From assembly GCA_937927975.1 (NCBI GenBank), contig CALEZT010000150.1:1-35257 (forward strand): a stretch of 35,257 nt of DNA. The letters are read 5' to 3'. The position numbers were made by a program, and so were the translations under genes. Positions 17,080 to 25,377 of the stretch are shown here, piece by piece. The DNA comes from an uncultured Phycisphaerales bacterium. GTDB lineage: Bacteria > Planctomycetota > Phycisphaerae > Sedimentisphaerales > Anaerobacaceae. Numbering within the stretch: the first letter of the stretch is position 1; each line of letters starts with the position of its first letter. A model generated the notes under the pieces. That model was not told where the DNA came from. It saw only the letters and a program-made list of their open reading frames with translations, and ran no database searches.

Positions 17080-18381
17080 CTATCGCAGCTTACGCCGCAG
17101 TTGATCGAGCAGTTCCGTGACGAGTCGGGCGCGCGAGGATTCGCCTGTGCCGGAAAGTCGCATTTGCCGTCGCTCGATACGATCGTCGGGTAGTCGGAAA
17201 GCGACGTCCACGAACGAAGCGCCCGCGGCATTAAGGCGGATGTCTCCGACCGCAATTGCCCACTGGCTTGATGCGGTCGCAGCGGCCTCGCGGGCCAGGG
17301 ACTCGACGCTCAGTTCTTCCCCAGGTGGGGCGCTGTGGCCGAGCATCTGATGCAGCCTCTCGGCCGTCGGGGCGACATACGCTCCGATGAACGGCTCGTG
17401 CGTGCCTTCGGCTGCGTTGAGGGCCGAGGCCAGGGCGCCGCCGCTGCCGACTTCGGCAACCGCCAGCGTGATTCGGCGTGTTTGCAGCAGCTTCATTACG
17501 CAGGTTTCCAGCGTGGTTGCATCGTCCTGCGCGTAGATCGAGTCGCCCAGACGCTCGACGATCTCGTTCTTCAACTCGTTGAGCCTGGCCCGGTCTTCAT
17601 GCGTGTCCCCAGGCAGCGAGAAGGTGAAATCGACCCGGCCTCCCTCGAACTGCGAGGACGTGACGACGTCGGCGGGCAGGGGGACATGGTCCTTGAGAGT
17701 CTGATCGATCTGGGACTGGCCGAGCCCGACGAACCGCAGGGTAATCGATGCGCCCGACAGGTGCGTCCCGAACCGGCGGCTCAGATAGGGGACCAGCTCA
17801 TCGCGAACCATGGGCTGGAGTTCGCGGGGCGGACCCGGCAGCGCGACCACCACGTGGGTCTTTGTCTCGAAGACAAGCCCCACCGCGGTTCCGTTGGCGT
17901 TCTTGAGATACGTCCCTTGAGTCGGCGTTTGGGTCTGGCGCCGCAGATTCGCGCGCAACTCTGCCGGCGGGACGCCAAACCTCTTCGCCATGGCGGCCAG
18001 TATGTCCGGATGTTCCTGGAGGGGGATCCCCGTGAAATCGCGCAGGGTTTCACGGGTGACGTCGTTGTCCGTCGGACCCAGACCGCCCGTGACGATCACC
18101 AGGTCTGCCTTATCAGCGGCAAATCGCATGGCCTCGCGAATACCTGCCGCCTGGTCGTCCACGCACAGAGAGCCGACGCACTGAAGGCCCAGCGGCCGGA
18201 GGGTCTTCGTGATGAAGAATGTGTGCCCGTCGGCATAGGCGCCTGCGAGCAGCTCGCCGCCGGTGACCACGATCCTGTAGCGAACGGCCGGTTTGACCGA
18301 CGGTTGTGACCACCCGACCGAAGCGGCCAGAACCAGACACAAGGGAACCGCGTGCCCAAAGGCGCCGATCGTCCTTTTCAT
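17080..18381 (-). CDS. Exported CinA-like protein with degenerate deamidase domain
   Basis: A 433-residue protein. Residues 1-25 look like a Sec signal peptide (MKRT, hydrophobic AVPLCLVLAASVG, then SQP), which is unusual because CinA is cytoplasmic. Residues 35-205 are the molybdopterin-binding-like CinA domain, with TGGELLAG, VTGGLGPTDNDVTRET (97-112), NGTAVGL and ALPGPPREL (180-188). The C-terminal CinA/PncC domain, which in the family deamidates nicotinamide mononucleotide, is only faintly kept: the AESCTGG motif reads AEVGSGG (309-315), and the GIAGPxGG word is missing. It is probably not a working deamidase, and an extracytoplasmic binding role is more likely. ATG at 18379-18381 has a CCGGAG site about 9 bases upstream. 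Confidence 0.85.
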   Translation of the reverse strand: MKRTIGAFGHAVPLCLVLAASVGWSQPSVKPAVRYRIVVTGGELLAGAYADGHTFFITKTLRPLGLQCVGSLCVDDQAAGIREAMRFAADKADLVIVTGGLGPTDNDVTRETLRDFTGIPLQEHPDILAAMAKRFGVPPAELRANLRRQTQTPTQGTYLKNANGTAVGLVFETKTHVVVALPGPPRELQPMVRDELVPYLSRRFGTHLSGASITLRFVGLGQSQIDQTLKDHVPLPADVVTSSQFEGGRVDFTFSLPGDTHEDRARLNELKNEIVERLGDSIYAQDDATTLETCVMKLLQTRRITLAVAEVGSGGALASALNAAEGTHEPFIGAYVAPTAERLHQMLGHSAPPGEELSVESLAREAAATASSQWAIAVGDIRLNAAGASFVDVAFRLPDDRIERRQMRLSGTGESSRARLVTELLDQLRRKLR

Positions 18382-18584
18382 TCAGCATACTCCGGAAAGT
18401 CCACAAGACTGATTGCCCGACACGGACAACAGTTTCGCCCTTGTTCGTTCTGGGTGCAAGTTTCAATCGGAAAATCCGGAAAACGGTGGAAGTTCCGGAG
18501 ATGCTGCGACACAATACCCCGTGTGCCGTCAACTTGCCGGCGAATGGTTAGTGCTGGACTCTTCTGGAACAAGGAGTGGCGACC

Positions 18585-20015
18585 ATGAGTGAGCAGATGA
18601 ATCGACGGGAGTTTCTGGGCGTCAGTGCGGCGGGGGCAGGGGCAGTGTTGATGGGCACGCAGTTGACTGCGGCCCAGAGCGGGGAGGCGAACTGGCCGCC
18701 GAAGATGCCGCCGGTGAAGATCTACAAGGTGTTCATCGGACGGACCGGCGGGATCTATCTGTCCCGGCCGACCGATGAGGTCGAGAAGTTCAACCGCTAC
18801 CTCGCCAACATCGAGTACAAGCTGGGCGACGTGAAGTTCATTGGGGGGGACATGGTGCCCGAAGTCGAGGTGGAGAAGGTGCTGCCGAAGCTGGCCCAGG
18901 CCGACGCGGTGCTGCTGTTCCACCTCTGCGGCCACGGCGGCGACGCGCCTCTGGCGGCGATGACCAAGATCGTCGATACAGGTCTGCCCACCGCGGTCTT
19001 CTCGCAACCGTTCAGCGGTCACGGTTGGATGTACTTCCCCGTATGGCAGAAGCAGGGCAAACGCGTGATTCTCCTGCCTTCCAGCGACTGGAGTGAACTG
19101 GACAACGCCGCGCGTTTGCTGCGCGTCAGGCCGAACATGGCCAGGACCCGCATCCTGGTCGTCCGCGGACCTGTGGGCTCGGCCGCCGCATGCGCCGCTG
19201 AGCAGGTCAAGGCCAGATTGGGGACGGAGATGATCCCCGTCACCGTGGAAGAGACCCTCAAAGCCCATCAGGCGGTGAGTCTGAAGGACGCGGAGGCGGA
19301 GGCCCAGCAATACTGGATCAGCAAGGCCAAGAGGATCGTCGAACCCACAAAGGACGAGATTATCAACGCGGCTCGGTACTACCTGGCGATCAGGAACCTC
19401 ATGATCGAGAAGGGGGCACATGCCGTCACCAGTTCCAACTGCATGGGCGAGCCGGCCAAGGGGTGTTTTGCGTTCAGCAAGCTGGGTGATCAGGGCCTCG
19501 TCGGCGCGTGTGAGGGCGATATGGATTCGACTCTGACGATGCTCATGTTCAACTATGCGTTCGGGGTTCCGGGATTTATCAGCGATCCGGTCTTCGACAC
19601 CGCCAGCAACGCGCTGATCCATTTCCACTGCACCAGCGCCACGAAGATGGCGGGTCCCGCGAGCAAGCGGCTTCCTTTCTCGATCCGCACGCAGACCGAC
19701 AGCGACAAGGGCGTTGCTCTGGAGGTCGAGATGCCCGTCGGCCAGGCGGTGACGTGCGCCAAGTTCGTCAACCTGGACACCATGGTGATCTCGACCGGCG
19801 AGATCTTCAAGATCACGAAGGACGAACTCGGCTGTCGAACCCAGTTCTGGACGAAGGTCAAGGACGCCGACAGCATGTTCCGCAATTGGGGCGCCGGCGT
19901 CGTCGAGGGCGGCGTGATGACACTGCTGCACCGCGTGGTCTTCTTCGGGGACCGCATGCAGAGCGTCCGCAACCTCGGGAGCCTCATGGGATTCAAGACG
20001 GTCGAAGAAGCCTAG
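18585..20015 (+). CDS. Tat-exported protein related to L-fucose/L-arabinose isomerases
   Basis: A 476-residue protein. Residues 1-30 carry a twin-arginine signal (NRREFLGVSAAGAGAVLMG). The rest resembles the fucose/arabinose isomerase-like fold: LLFHLCGHGGDAPLAAM, then a long helical middle, and GLVGACEGDMDSTLTMLM with PGFISDPVFDT and LIHFHCTSATKM. The ACE-x-D and HCxxA words match positions of metal and substrate ligands in those isomerases. The family assignment is from pattern and is moderate. ATG 18585 is chosen over the in-frame GTG at 18576 because AAGGAG (18571-18576) overlaps that GTG but is well spaced from the ATG. It diverges from the CinA-like gene, with about 200 bp between them. 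Confidence 0.75.
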   Translation: MSEQMNRREFLGVSAAGAGAVLMGTQLTAAQSGEANWPPKMPPVKIYKVFIGRTGGIYLSRPTDEVEKFNRYLANIEYKLGDVKFIGGDMVPEVEVEKVLPKLAQADAVLLFHLCGHGGDAPLAAMTKIVDTGLPTAVFSQPFSGHGWMYFPVWQKQGKRVILLPSSDWSELDNAARLLRVRPNMARTRILVVRGPVGSAAACAAEQVKARLGTEMIPVTVEETLKAHQAVSLKDAEAEAQQYWISKAKRIVEPTKDEIINAARYYLAIRNLMIEKGAHAVTSSNCMGEPAKGCFAFSKLGDQGLVGACEGDMDSTLTMLMFNYAFGVPGFISDPVFDTASNALIHFHCTSATKMAGPASKRLPFSIRTQTDSDKGVALEVEMPVGQAVTCAKFVNLDTMVISTGEIFKITKDELGCRTQFWTKVKDADSMFRNWGAGVVEGGVMTLLHRVVFFGDRMQSVRNLGSLMGFKTVEEA

Positions 20016-20022
20016 GCTGACA

Positions 20023-20040
20023 GCGCGGGTGCCCCCGCGC
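20023..20040 (+). terminator. Hairpin after the isomerase-like gene
   Basis: GCGCGGG (20023-20029) and CCCGCGC (20034-20040) form a perfect 7-bp stem closed by a TGCC loop, 8 bp after the stop. No T-tract follows, so it is only a candidate. Confidence 0.4.
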
Positions 20041-20088
20041 CCCACGAAATCCAGTTGCACACGAGGCGACAGACGTTGGGCGGGACGG

Positions 20089-20117
20089 TTGACTTGCTGT
20101 CTCTGCGTAGGTACTCT
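20089..20117 (+). promoter_or_regulatory. Sigma-70-type promoter of the duplicated DUF3857-transglutaminase gene
   Basis: TTGACT (20089-20094) and TACTCT (20112-20117) with a 17-bp spacer. The expected start near 20124 leaves about 50 nt before ATG 20174. Confidence 0.5.
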
Positions 20118-20173
20118 GCCTTTCTGTGATGATCCTGATCGATGATGGACATTCCGATTGCGGAGGTCTTGCC

Positions 20174-23100
20174 ATGGCGATTCGACGGAACGTATTCGTA
20201 TTGCTCGTGATTGTGGGAACGCTGGGGAGCGTGCCGGCGGCGCGGGCTTCGCAAGACTATTCGCAGGGATTCCTCGGCCGCCAGCAGGTTCTCGACGCCG
20301 CTGCGAAGGTCAGCCTGGAATCCCAGCCCGACGCCGACACGGTGCAGATCGATGACTTCACGATCTGCGAGTACGAGCCGGACGGCACCGGCATCTCCTG
20401 GTCGGACAGCTATACGAAGGTCCTGACGGAAAAGGGCCGCCGTGAGAGGCAGAGCATGTCTTTCGGCTTCACGCTGCCGTATGGGCGGACGATGGTGCGC
20501 CTCCTGGAACTGATCAAGCCGGACGGTACGATCGTTCCGGTCGACATTGAGAAGCAGAGCAAGGTGATGATCGACCGTTCGCAGATGGGCTCCAACATCT
20601 ACGATCCCAACAGCAAAGTCCTGCAGGTCGGCGTTCCCGGCCTGGAGATCGGCGACGTCGTCCACGTCGTGGTCCGCCAGGAGACGATGAAGCGGTACAT
20701 GCCGGACACCTGGGACGATTACCAGGTGTTCGAATCGACCGGGCCCATTCTGCGCGCGGTGTACGAAGTGCACGCGCCGAAAGAACGGCCCCTGGCTCGC
20801 ATCGCTCTGCGGGACCCGATCGACGGCGCCGTCGTGCATACGAAACAGGAGCGGGATGGGAAGATCGTCTATCGTTGGGAAGTGTCGAACGTTCCGCGAT
20901 TCCACAGCGAGCCCGACATGCCCCCGGCCTATACGGTCGTTCAGCGGTTGCTGGTCAGCACGCTGCCGAACTGGGAGGCGATTTCTTCGTGGTATTGGAG
21001 GCTGTGCAGCCCGCACCTCGATGCGACGACGCCCCAGATGAAGCAGACCGTCGAGAAGCTGATCGAAGGGGCGCCCGACCGCCAGAAGCGGATCGAGGCG
21101 ATCTTCTACTGGGTCTCGAAGCAGATTCGGTACATGGGGATCACGACCGAGGGCGAGGCCCCCGGCTGGGAACCCCACGACGTGAAGATGACGTTCGAGA
21201 ACCGTCACGGCGTGTGTCGGGACAAGGCGGCGCTGCTGGTGGCGATGTTGCGACTGGCGGACATCGAGGCGTATCCGGTCCTGATCGACGCCGGGCCGAA
21301 GAAGGACGCCGAGATTCCGCTGGTCATGTTCAACCACGCGATCGTCGCGGTGCGAAACGCCGACGGCTCCTATCAACTGATGGACTGCACGGACGAGAAT
21401 ACCAGGGACCTGCTGCCGGTCTATCTGTGTAACTGCAGCTATCTTGTCGCTCATCCCGAGGGCCAGACGCTCCGGACCTCGCCCATCGTTCCGGCCCGGG
21501 AGAACCTCGTGCACGTGGAAACGACCGGCGAGATCGACGGCCGCGGGAATCTGACCGCCGAGACGACCATCAAGTTCGACGGCATCAACGATAACGCGTA
21601 TCGCGGCATGTTCGCCCGAAGCAAGCCCGAGGAACGTCGGCGGTATTTCGAGGGCGTTCTGAAGGCCTCCGTCGCCACCGCCTCGCTGACGGATTTCGAA
21701 GTCCGTCCGGCGGACGTGCAGGACACGTCGGAGAATCTGTCCGTGCGCCTGCGTTTCACGGCCAAGGACATCCTGATCGGCGACGGCTCGACCCGAATGA
21801 TCCCGGTGCCGCAGGTGGGTTCGCGGGTCGGCCTGGCGAACTTCGTCATCGGCCGGACCGGCCTCAAGCAGAGGCGATTCCCCCTGCAAACCAACTACGC
21901 CTGCGGCGTGCAGGAGAAGCTGAGCCTGAAGATCGATCCGGCGGTCGGTTCTTTTGTCTCGCTGCCCCAGTCGGATCCGATCGAGGACCCGACGATCTTC
22001 TGGAGCCGCCAGTTCGAGAACACGAGCGGCTCTCTGGAAGGGCAGAGCGAGTTTCTGATCAAGGTCGTGGAACTCGATCCCGAGCAGTACCTGTCTTTCA
22101 AGGGGAGCCTCAAGCAGATCGAGTACAACGAGCGAAAGAGGGTTGTGCTCGACCGCAGGCTTGTCGAAGCAGTGGCCGAACCCGATGTCGTTGTGCTGGA
22201 CTATCAGGTGGATTACGACCTGAAGGACGCCCACAACTGGACCGAACGCTACCGGATGAAGAAGCAGGTCCTCACGTACAAGGGCAAGAAGGACAACGCC
22301 GAACTGAAGCTCGACTACAATCCCGTGTGGGAGGACGTGAAGCTGATTCGGGCGACCGTGACCACGAACGGCCAGACCAAGGAGATCAGCGAGCAGGAGA
22401 TCAACCTGATGGACGCGGGATGGGCGGCCTCGGCGCCTCGCTATCCGGCGGCCAAGACGCTGGTGGCGAGCCTGCCGGCGGTGGAGATCGGCAGCGTGAT
22501 CGAGTACGAATACGTGCGACAGAAGAAGGATCGCCCGTTCTTCGCTGTGACGCACATCTTCCGGGGGATGAACCCGGTCGACAGTCAGACAGTGCGTCTG
22601 ACCTCGCCGACCTCCCTGGCTTTGCAGGTCCTCAAAGACGACAATGGGATCGCGATCCCCGACGAGGATCTGCCGGCGGAGAAGCGGGTGATCGTCGAGA
22701 CGCAGGAACGCCGGGGCGACCGGTTCGCCTGGCAGTGGCGGGTGCGGGACCAGAGCGCGATTCCACCCGAAGACAACCTGCCGCCGGCGACGACGTTCAA
22801 TCCCGTCCTGCGGATCACCGCGGGCGATTGGGAGATGTACGCCGGACAGGTACGTGCCGTTCTGCAAAAGGCCGCGGAGGGACAGGAAGCCTCACAGGGG
22901 CGTGTCGAGCGCATCGTTCAGAACCGCAAGACTGCCCAGGATCGAATCACGGCCATCCGGGATTTCGTCGTCACCGGCGTTCGCAGGGCAGGGCCGGGAC
23001 TCGACGATCTGCCCTTGGCGGCGGTCACCCCAGCCGATCGGACCCTGTCCGACGGATATGGCAACACCGCGGATCGCGCGGTCCTGCTGCATGTGCTGCT

Positions 23101-24016
23101 CAAACAGGCCGGGCTCAATCCTGAATTCGTCCTCGTCAACTACGGCGTGTCTTTGGAACTGCTTCGGCAGTTTGAAACCGAATACCCGACGCCCGGCGCG
23201 TTCGGCAGCGTCCTGGTTCGCGTGCGAGACAACGACGCCGACGTTTACTTGAACGACACCGACCAATACGCCATGCTGGGCACGACCCCTGCGGATGGGG
23301 GACTGGCTCTGCCGCTTTCTCGGGGCCGGCCCGAGAGCGTGGCTGTGGCGAAGGACAAGAGAGACCTGATGGAGCACCAGGTGCGGGTGGTCCTGAACGA
23401 GCAGGGCGATGCGGTGATCACCATGACCCGGAGGAACCACGGTCAGTGGTTTGGCTCGCGCCGCAAGCTCTTCACGGAGATGCGGCCCGAGGACCGCAAC
23501 CGCTTCTATCAGGAGATGGTCGGAGCGGTCTCTCAGGCGGCGGTCGCCGACGGCGATCTGACGACCGACTTCGATTCATACCCGGGCGTCGAGTCGTTCA
23601 CCGTCCGGGCTCCGAGATACGCGGTCCGCGATGGGGACTTCCTGTACTTCGAGTTGCCGCGGTCTCTGGGCAATCTGTTGGGCTTGCGGTCGGACACGCA
23701 CGAGAATCCCTACTATCAGAGCAGCGATGTGAGCCTGCGAGTCTCGACCGTCGTGGAGTTGCCTGCGGGGTTCTCGACGGTGGCGCTGGCTCCCGATCGG
23801 AAAGAATGGCAATTGCCCGCTGGCGGGGGAAACATCCGCGTGAATGCCTCCTATGAGAACCCGCAGAAAGGCGATCCCGCGCGGCTGACCGTCACGCATG
23901 AGGTCGATCTGAATCCCTTCATGCTCGAAGCGAAAGGCTATCCGGAACTGGTGGAGATCGAACGGCAACTCACGCACGCTCGGGCTCGGACGATTCTCGC
24001 GACTCGTGAGAAGTGA
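20174..24016 (+). CDS. Large secreted protein with two DUF3857-transglutaminase modules, second module inactive-looking
   Basis: A 1280-residue protein with a signal peptide (MAIRRN, hydrophobic core, cleavage near ARA-SQ). Module 1 (about 30-665) has a DUF3857 beta domain, a transglutaminase-like core with C348 in HGVCRDKAALLVAML, H388 in FNHAIVAV and D404 in LMDCTDENT, and a beta C-terminal part. Module 2 (about 670-1275) repeats the order, starting VVVLDYQVDYDLKDAHNWTERY. The aligned Cys is Thr965 (GYGNTADRAVLLHVLLK), the His is Ser1012, and only D1028 remains. So module 1 may be an enzyme and module 2 a binding or structural copy. ATG 20174 is chosen for GGAGG (20162-20166) and the signal peptide. 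The natural substrate is unknown. Confidence 0.88.
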   Translation: MAIRRNVFVLLVIVGTLGSVPAARASQDYSQGFLGRQQVLDAAAKVSLESQPDADTVQIDDFTICEYEPDGTGISWSDSYTKVLTEKGRRERQSMSFGFTLPYGRTMVRLLELIKPDGTIVPVDIEKQSKVMIDRSQMGSNIYDPNSKVLQVGVPGLEIGDVVHVVVRQETMKRYMPDTWDDYQVFESTGPILRAVYEVHAPKERPLARIALRDPIDGAVVHTKQERDGKIVYRWEVSNVPRFHSEPDMPPAYTVVQRLLVSTLPNWEAISSWYWRLCSPHLDATTPQMKQTVEKLIEGAPDRQKRIEAIFYWVSKQIRYMGITTEGEAPGWEPHDVKMTFENRHGVCRDKAALLVAMLRLADIEAYPVLIDAGPKKDAEIPLVMFNHAIVAVRNADGSYQLMDCTDENTRDLLPVYLCNCSYLVAHPEGQTLRTSPIVPARENLVHVETTGEIDGRGNLTAETTIKFDGINDNAYRGMFARSKPEERRRYFEGVLKASVATASLTDFEVRPADVQDTSENLSVRLRFTAKDILIGDGSTRMIPVPQVGSRVGLANFVIGRTGLKQRRFPLQTNYACGVQEKLSLKIDPAVGSFVSLPQSDPIEDPTIFWSRQFENTSGSLEGQSEFLIKVVELDPEQYLSFKGSLKQIEYNERKRVVLDRRLVEAVAEPDVVVLDYQVDYDLKDAHNWTERYRMKKQVLTYKGKKDNAELKLDYNPVWEDVKLIRATVTTNGQTKEISEQEINLMDAGWAASAPRYPAAKTLVASLPAVEIGSVIEYEYVRQKKDRPFFAVTHIFRGMNPVDSQTVRLTSPTSLALQVLKDDNGIAIPDEDLPAEKRVIVETQERRGDRFAWQWRVRDQSAIPPEDNLPPATTFNPVLRITAGDWEMYAGQVRAVLQKAAEGQEASQGRVERIVQNRKTAQDRITAIRDFVVTGVRRAGPGLDDLPLAAVTPADRTLSDGYGNTADRAVLLHVLLKQAGLNPEFVLVNYGVSLELLRQFETEYPTPGAFGSVLVRVRDNDADVYLNDTDQYAMLGTTPADGGLALPLSRGRPESVAVAKDKRDLMEHQVRVVLNEQGDAVITMTRRNHGQWFGSRRKLFTEMRPEDRNRFYQEMVGAVSQAAVADGDLTTDFDSYPGVESFTVRAPRYAVRDGDFLYFELPRSLGNLLGLRSDTHENPYYQSSDVSLRVSTVVELPAGFSTVALAPDRKEWQLPAGGGNIRVNASYENPQKGDPARLTVTHEVDLNPFMLEAKGYPELVEIERQLTHARARTILATREK

Positions 24017-24030
24017 GGGAAAATGCAGGC

Positions 24031-24086
24031 AAAAAAAGAGCCCCCGCGGTTTGATGAGGGAGAGGAAGCGAGACTAACGCGGGGGC
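24031..24086 (-). terminator. Intrinsic terminator of the AraC-alaX minus-strand unit
   Basis: Read on the minus strand, GCCCCCGCG (complement of 24078-24086) and CGCGGGGGC (complement of 24040-24048) form a perfect 9-bp stem with a 29-nt loop. It is followed by TCTTTTTTT (complement of 24031-24039). It lies about 95 nt after the alaX stop. The stem could also help end the plus-strand gene at 24016, although no T-tract exists in that direction. Confidence 0.8.
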
Positions 24087-24087
24087 C

Positions 24088-24133
24088 TGTGGTCAAGTTG
24101 GATAAGAGCCTCAACTGTTTAGAGTTTACCACA
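24088..24133 (-). other. Second stem-loop in the alaX 3' region
   Basis: TGTGGT (24088-24093) pairs with ACCACA (24128-24133), and inside it AGTTG (24096-24100) pairs with CAACT (24112-24116). It sits between the alaX stop and the terminator, so the transcript would end in two consecutive hairpins and a U-tract. Confidence 0.4.
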
Positions 24134-24180
24134 ATCGCGCGGGGCATGCAAGCACAAAAGAAGAAAAACGCCCAAATTCA

Positions 24181-25329
24181 TCACGCAGGCGAAATGGCGC
24201 CGCCATCGTTCGTGAGGATACTCATAACCTCTTGTTGGGTAAGGGATCTGTCGAGTCGTCCGTTGGCGGCGCGAGGCGACCCGCCGCCTTTGCCGCCGGC
24301 GCGGGACTGAATCTTCTTGAGCAAGTCCGATGCGCCGAGCGTCTTTCCGCTGACGGCGATCTGATTCTCGCTGACAACGACTCCGGCGCCGTTCGTCGCT
24401 TCTGCGATCATGCCGGCCAAGGGAGTGGCCAGGTTCCATGGGAGTTCGCCTACGAAGACCCCGACAATCCCTGGTCCCGCCGGAACTCGTGGAGCCGATG
24501 CAGCCAACTCAGCCAGTCGCAGCGACCAGAGGCGATTCACCTCCTTCGCCAGTTCTCTCGACCGCTCCGTCGTCTTTTGCAGATTGGCGGGCAGATCGGT
24601 TGTGGCGCAGCCGGCGAGCGCCCTGAGTTCGCGGAGGGTCGCGGTCTCGACTTGGGACCGTTCCAAGGCCTTCCTGCCGGCCAGAAAAGACACTCTCGTT
24701 CCGGCCTTTCTGTTCTCGATGTCGAAGATGCGGATCGCGCCGATAGCGCCCGTCGAACGAACGTGGGCGCCGCAGCAGGCGGACGCGTCGCAGTCGTCGA
24801 TCTTCACGATGCGGATGATCTCAGATTCGATCGCGCCCAGGCGGCTTCTGGCCTGCGCGCCCTGGGCGTCGAACGAGGTCTCGACCGCCAGGTCCGCCAT
24901 GACCACCTCCAACGCCTGCCGCTCCAGTCGCTCTGCCACGTCCCACGCGATCTTCTCATGGAAGTCGACCGTGCAGATTTCCAGCCCGATGTGTACGCCA
25001 ACCGTTTGCAGTCCGAGCTGTCGCGAGGCGATCCCCGAGAGGATGTGCTGTGCGGTGTGGTGCGTGGCGGTGTGGAGCCTGTGGTTTCTGTCGACCCGGG
25101 CCAAATGCCGCCCGTCGGGAAGAGGCCTGTCGAGAACGTGGAGGATCCGACCGCCCGCGACGTGGACGTCGCGGACGACCGCGTCGCCGATCGTGCCTTT
25201 GTCGGCGGGCTGACCGCCTTCGTCGGGATGAAAGAGGATCGGGTCGATCGCGACCTTGCCCGGCTCCACGCAGGTCACTTCAACCTCGGCTTCGAGAACA
25301 TCCGGCTTCGTCCAATACATGCGTTCCAT
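24181..25329 (-). CDS. Alanyl-tRNA editing protein, AlaX long type
   Basis: A 382-residue free-standing editing protein related to the editing half of alanyl-tRNA synthetase. These proteins remove serine or glycine wrongly attached to tRNA-Ala. The zinc ligands are visible: H86 and H90 in LHTATHHTAQHIL, and C184 with H188 in SACCGAH. ILFHPDEGGQPADKG near the N terminus is a conserved word of the family. The C-terminal part ends with GGKGGGSPRAANGR, the glycine-rich signature of the DHHA1 domain, so it is the long form. ATG at 25327-25329 has no clear ribosome site; Met4 is an alternative. It lies 48 bp after the AraC-type gene on the same strand and may be cotranscribed with it. Confidence 0.9.
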   Translation of the reverse strand: MERMYWTKPDVLEAEVEVTCVEPGKVAIDPILFHPDEGGQPADKGTIGDAVVRDVHVAGGRILHVLDRPLPDGRHLARVDRNHRLHTATHHTAQHILSGIASRQLGLQTVGVHIGLEICTVDFHEKIAWDVAERLERQALEVVMADLAVETSFDAQGAQARSRLGAIESEIIRIVKIDDCDASACCGAHVRSTGAIGAIRIFDIENRKAGTRVSFLAGRKALERSQVETATLRELRALAGCATTDLPANLQKTTERSRELAKEVNRLWSLRLAELAASAPRVPAGPGIVGVFVGELPWNLATPLAGMIAEATNGAGVVVSENQIAVSGKTLGASDLLKKIQSRAGGKGGGSPRAANGRLDRSLTQQEVMSILTNDGGAISPA

Positions 25330-25377
25330 GGCCGGATTGTATCGCCCGAGAGGCTTTCTGCAAAGGGTCGGTCGTGT

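Noticed and set aside
20012..22867. 951-codon minus-strand frame over the DUF3857 gene
   Set aside because: Antisense shadow; the plus-strand frame has a signal peptide and catalytic motifs.
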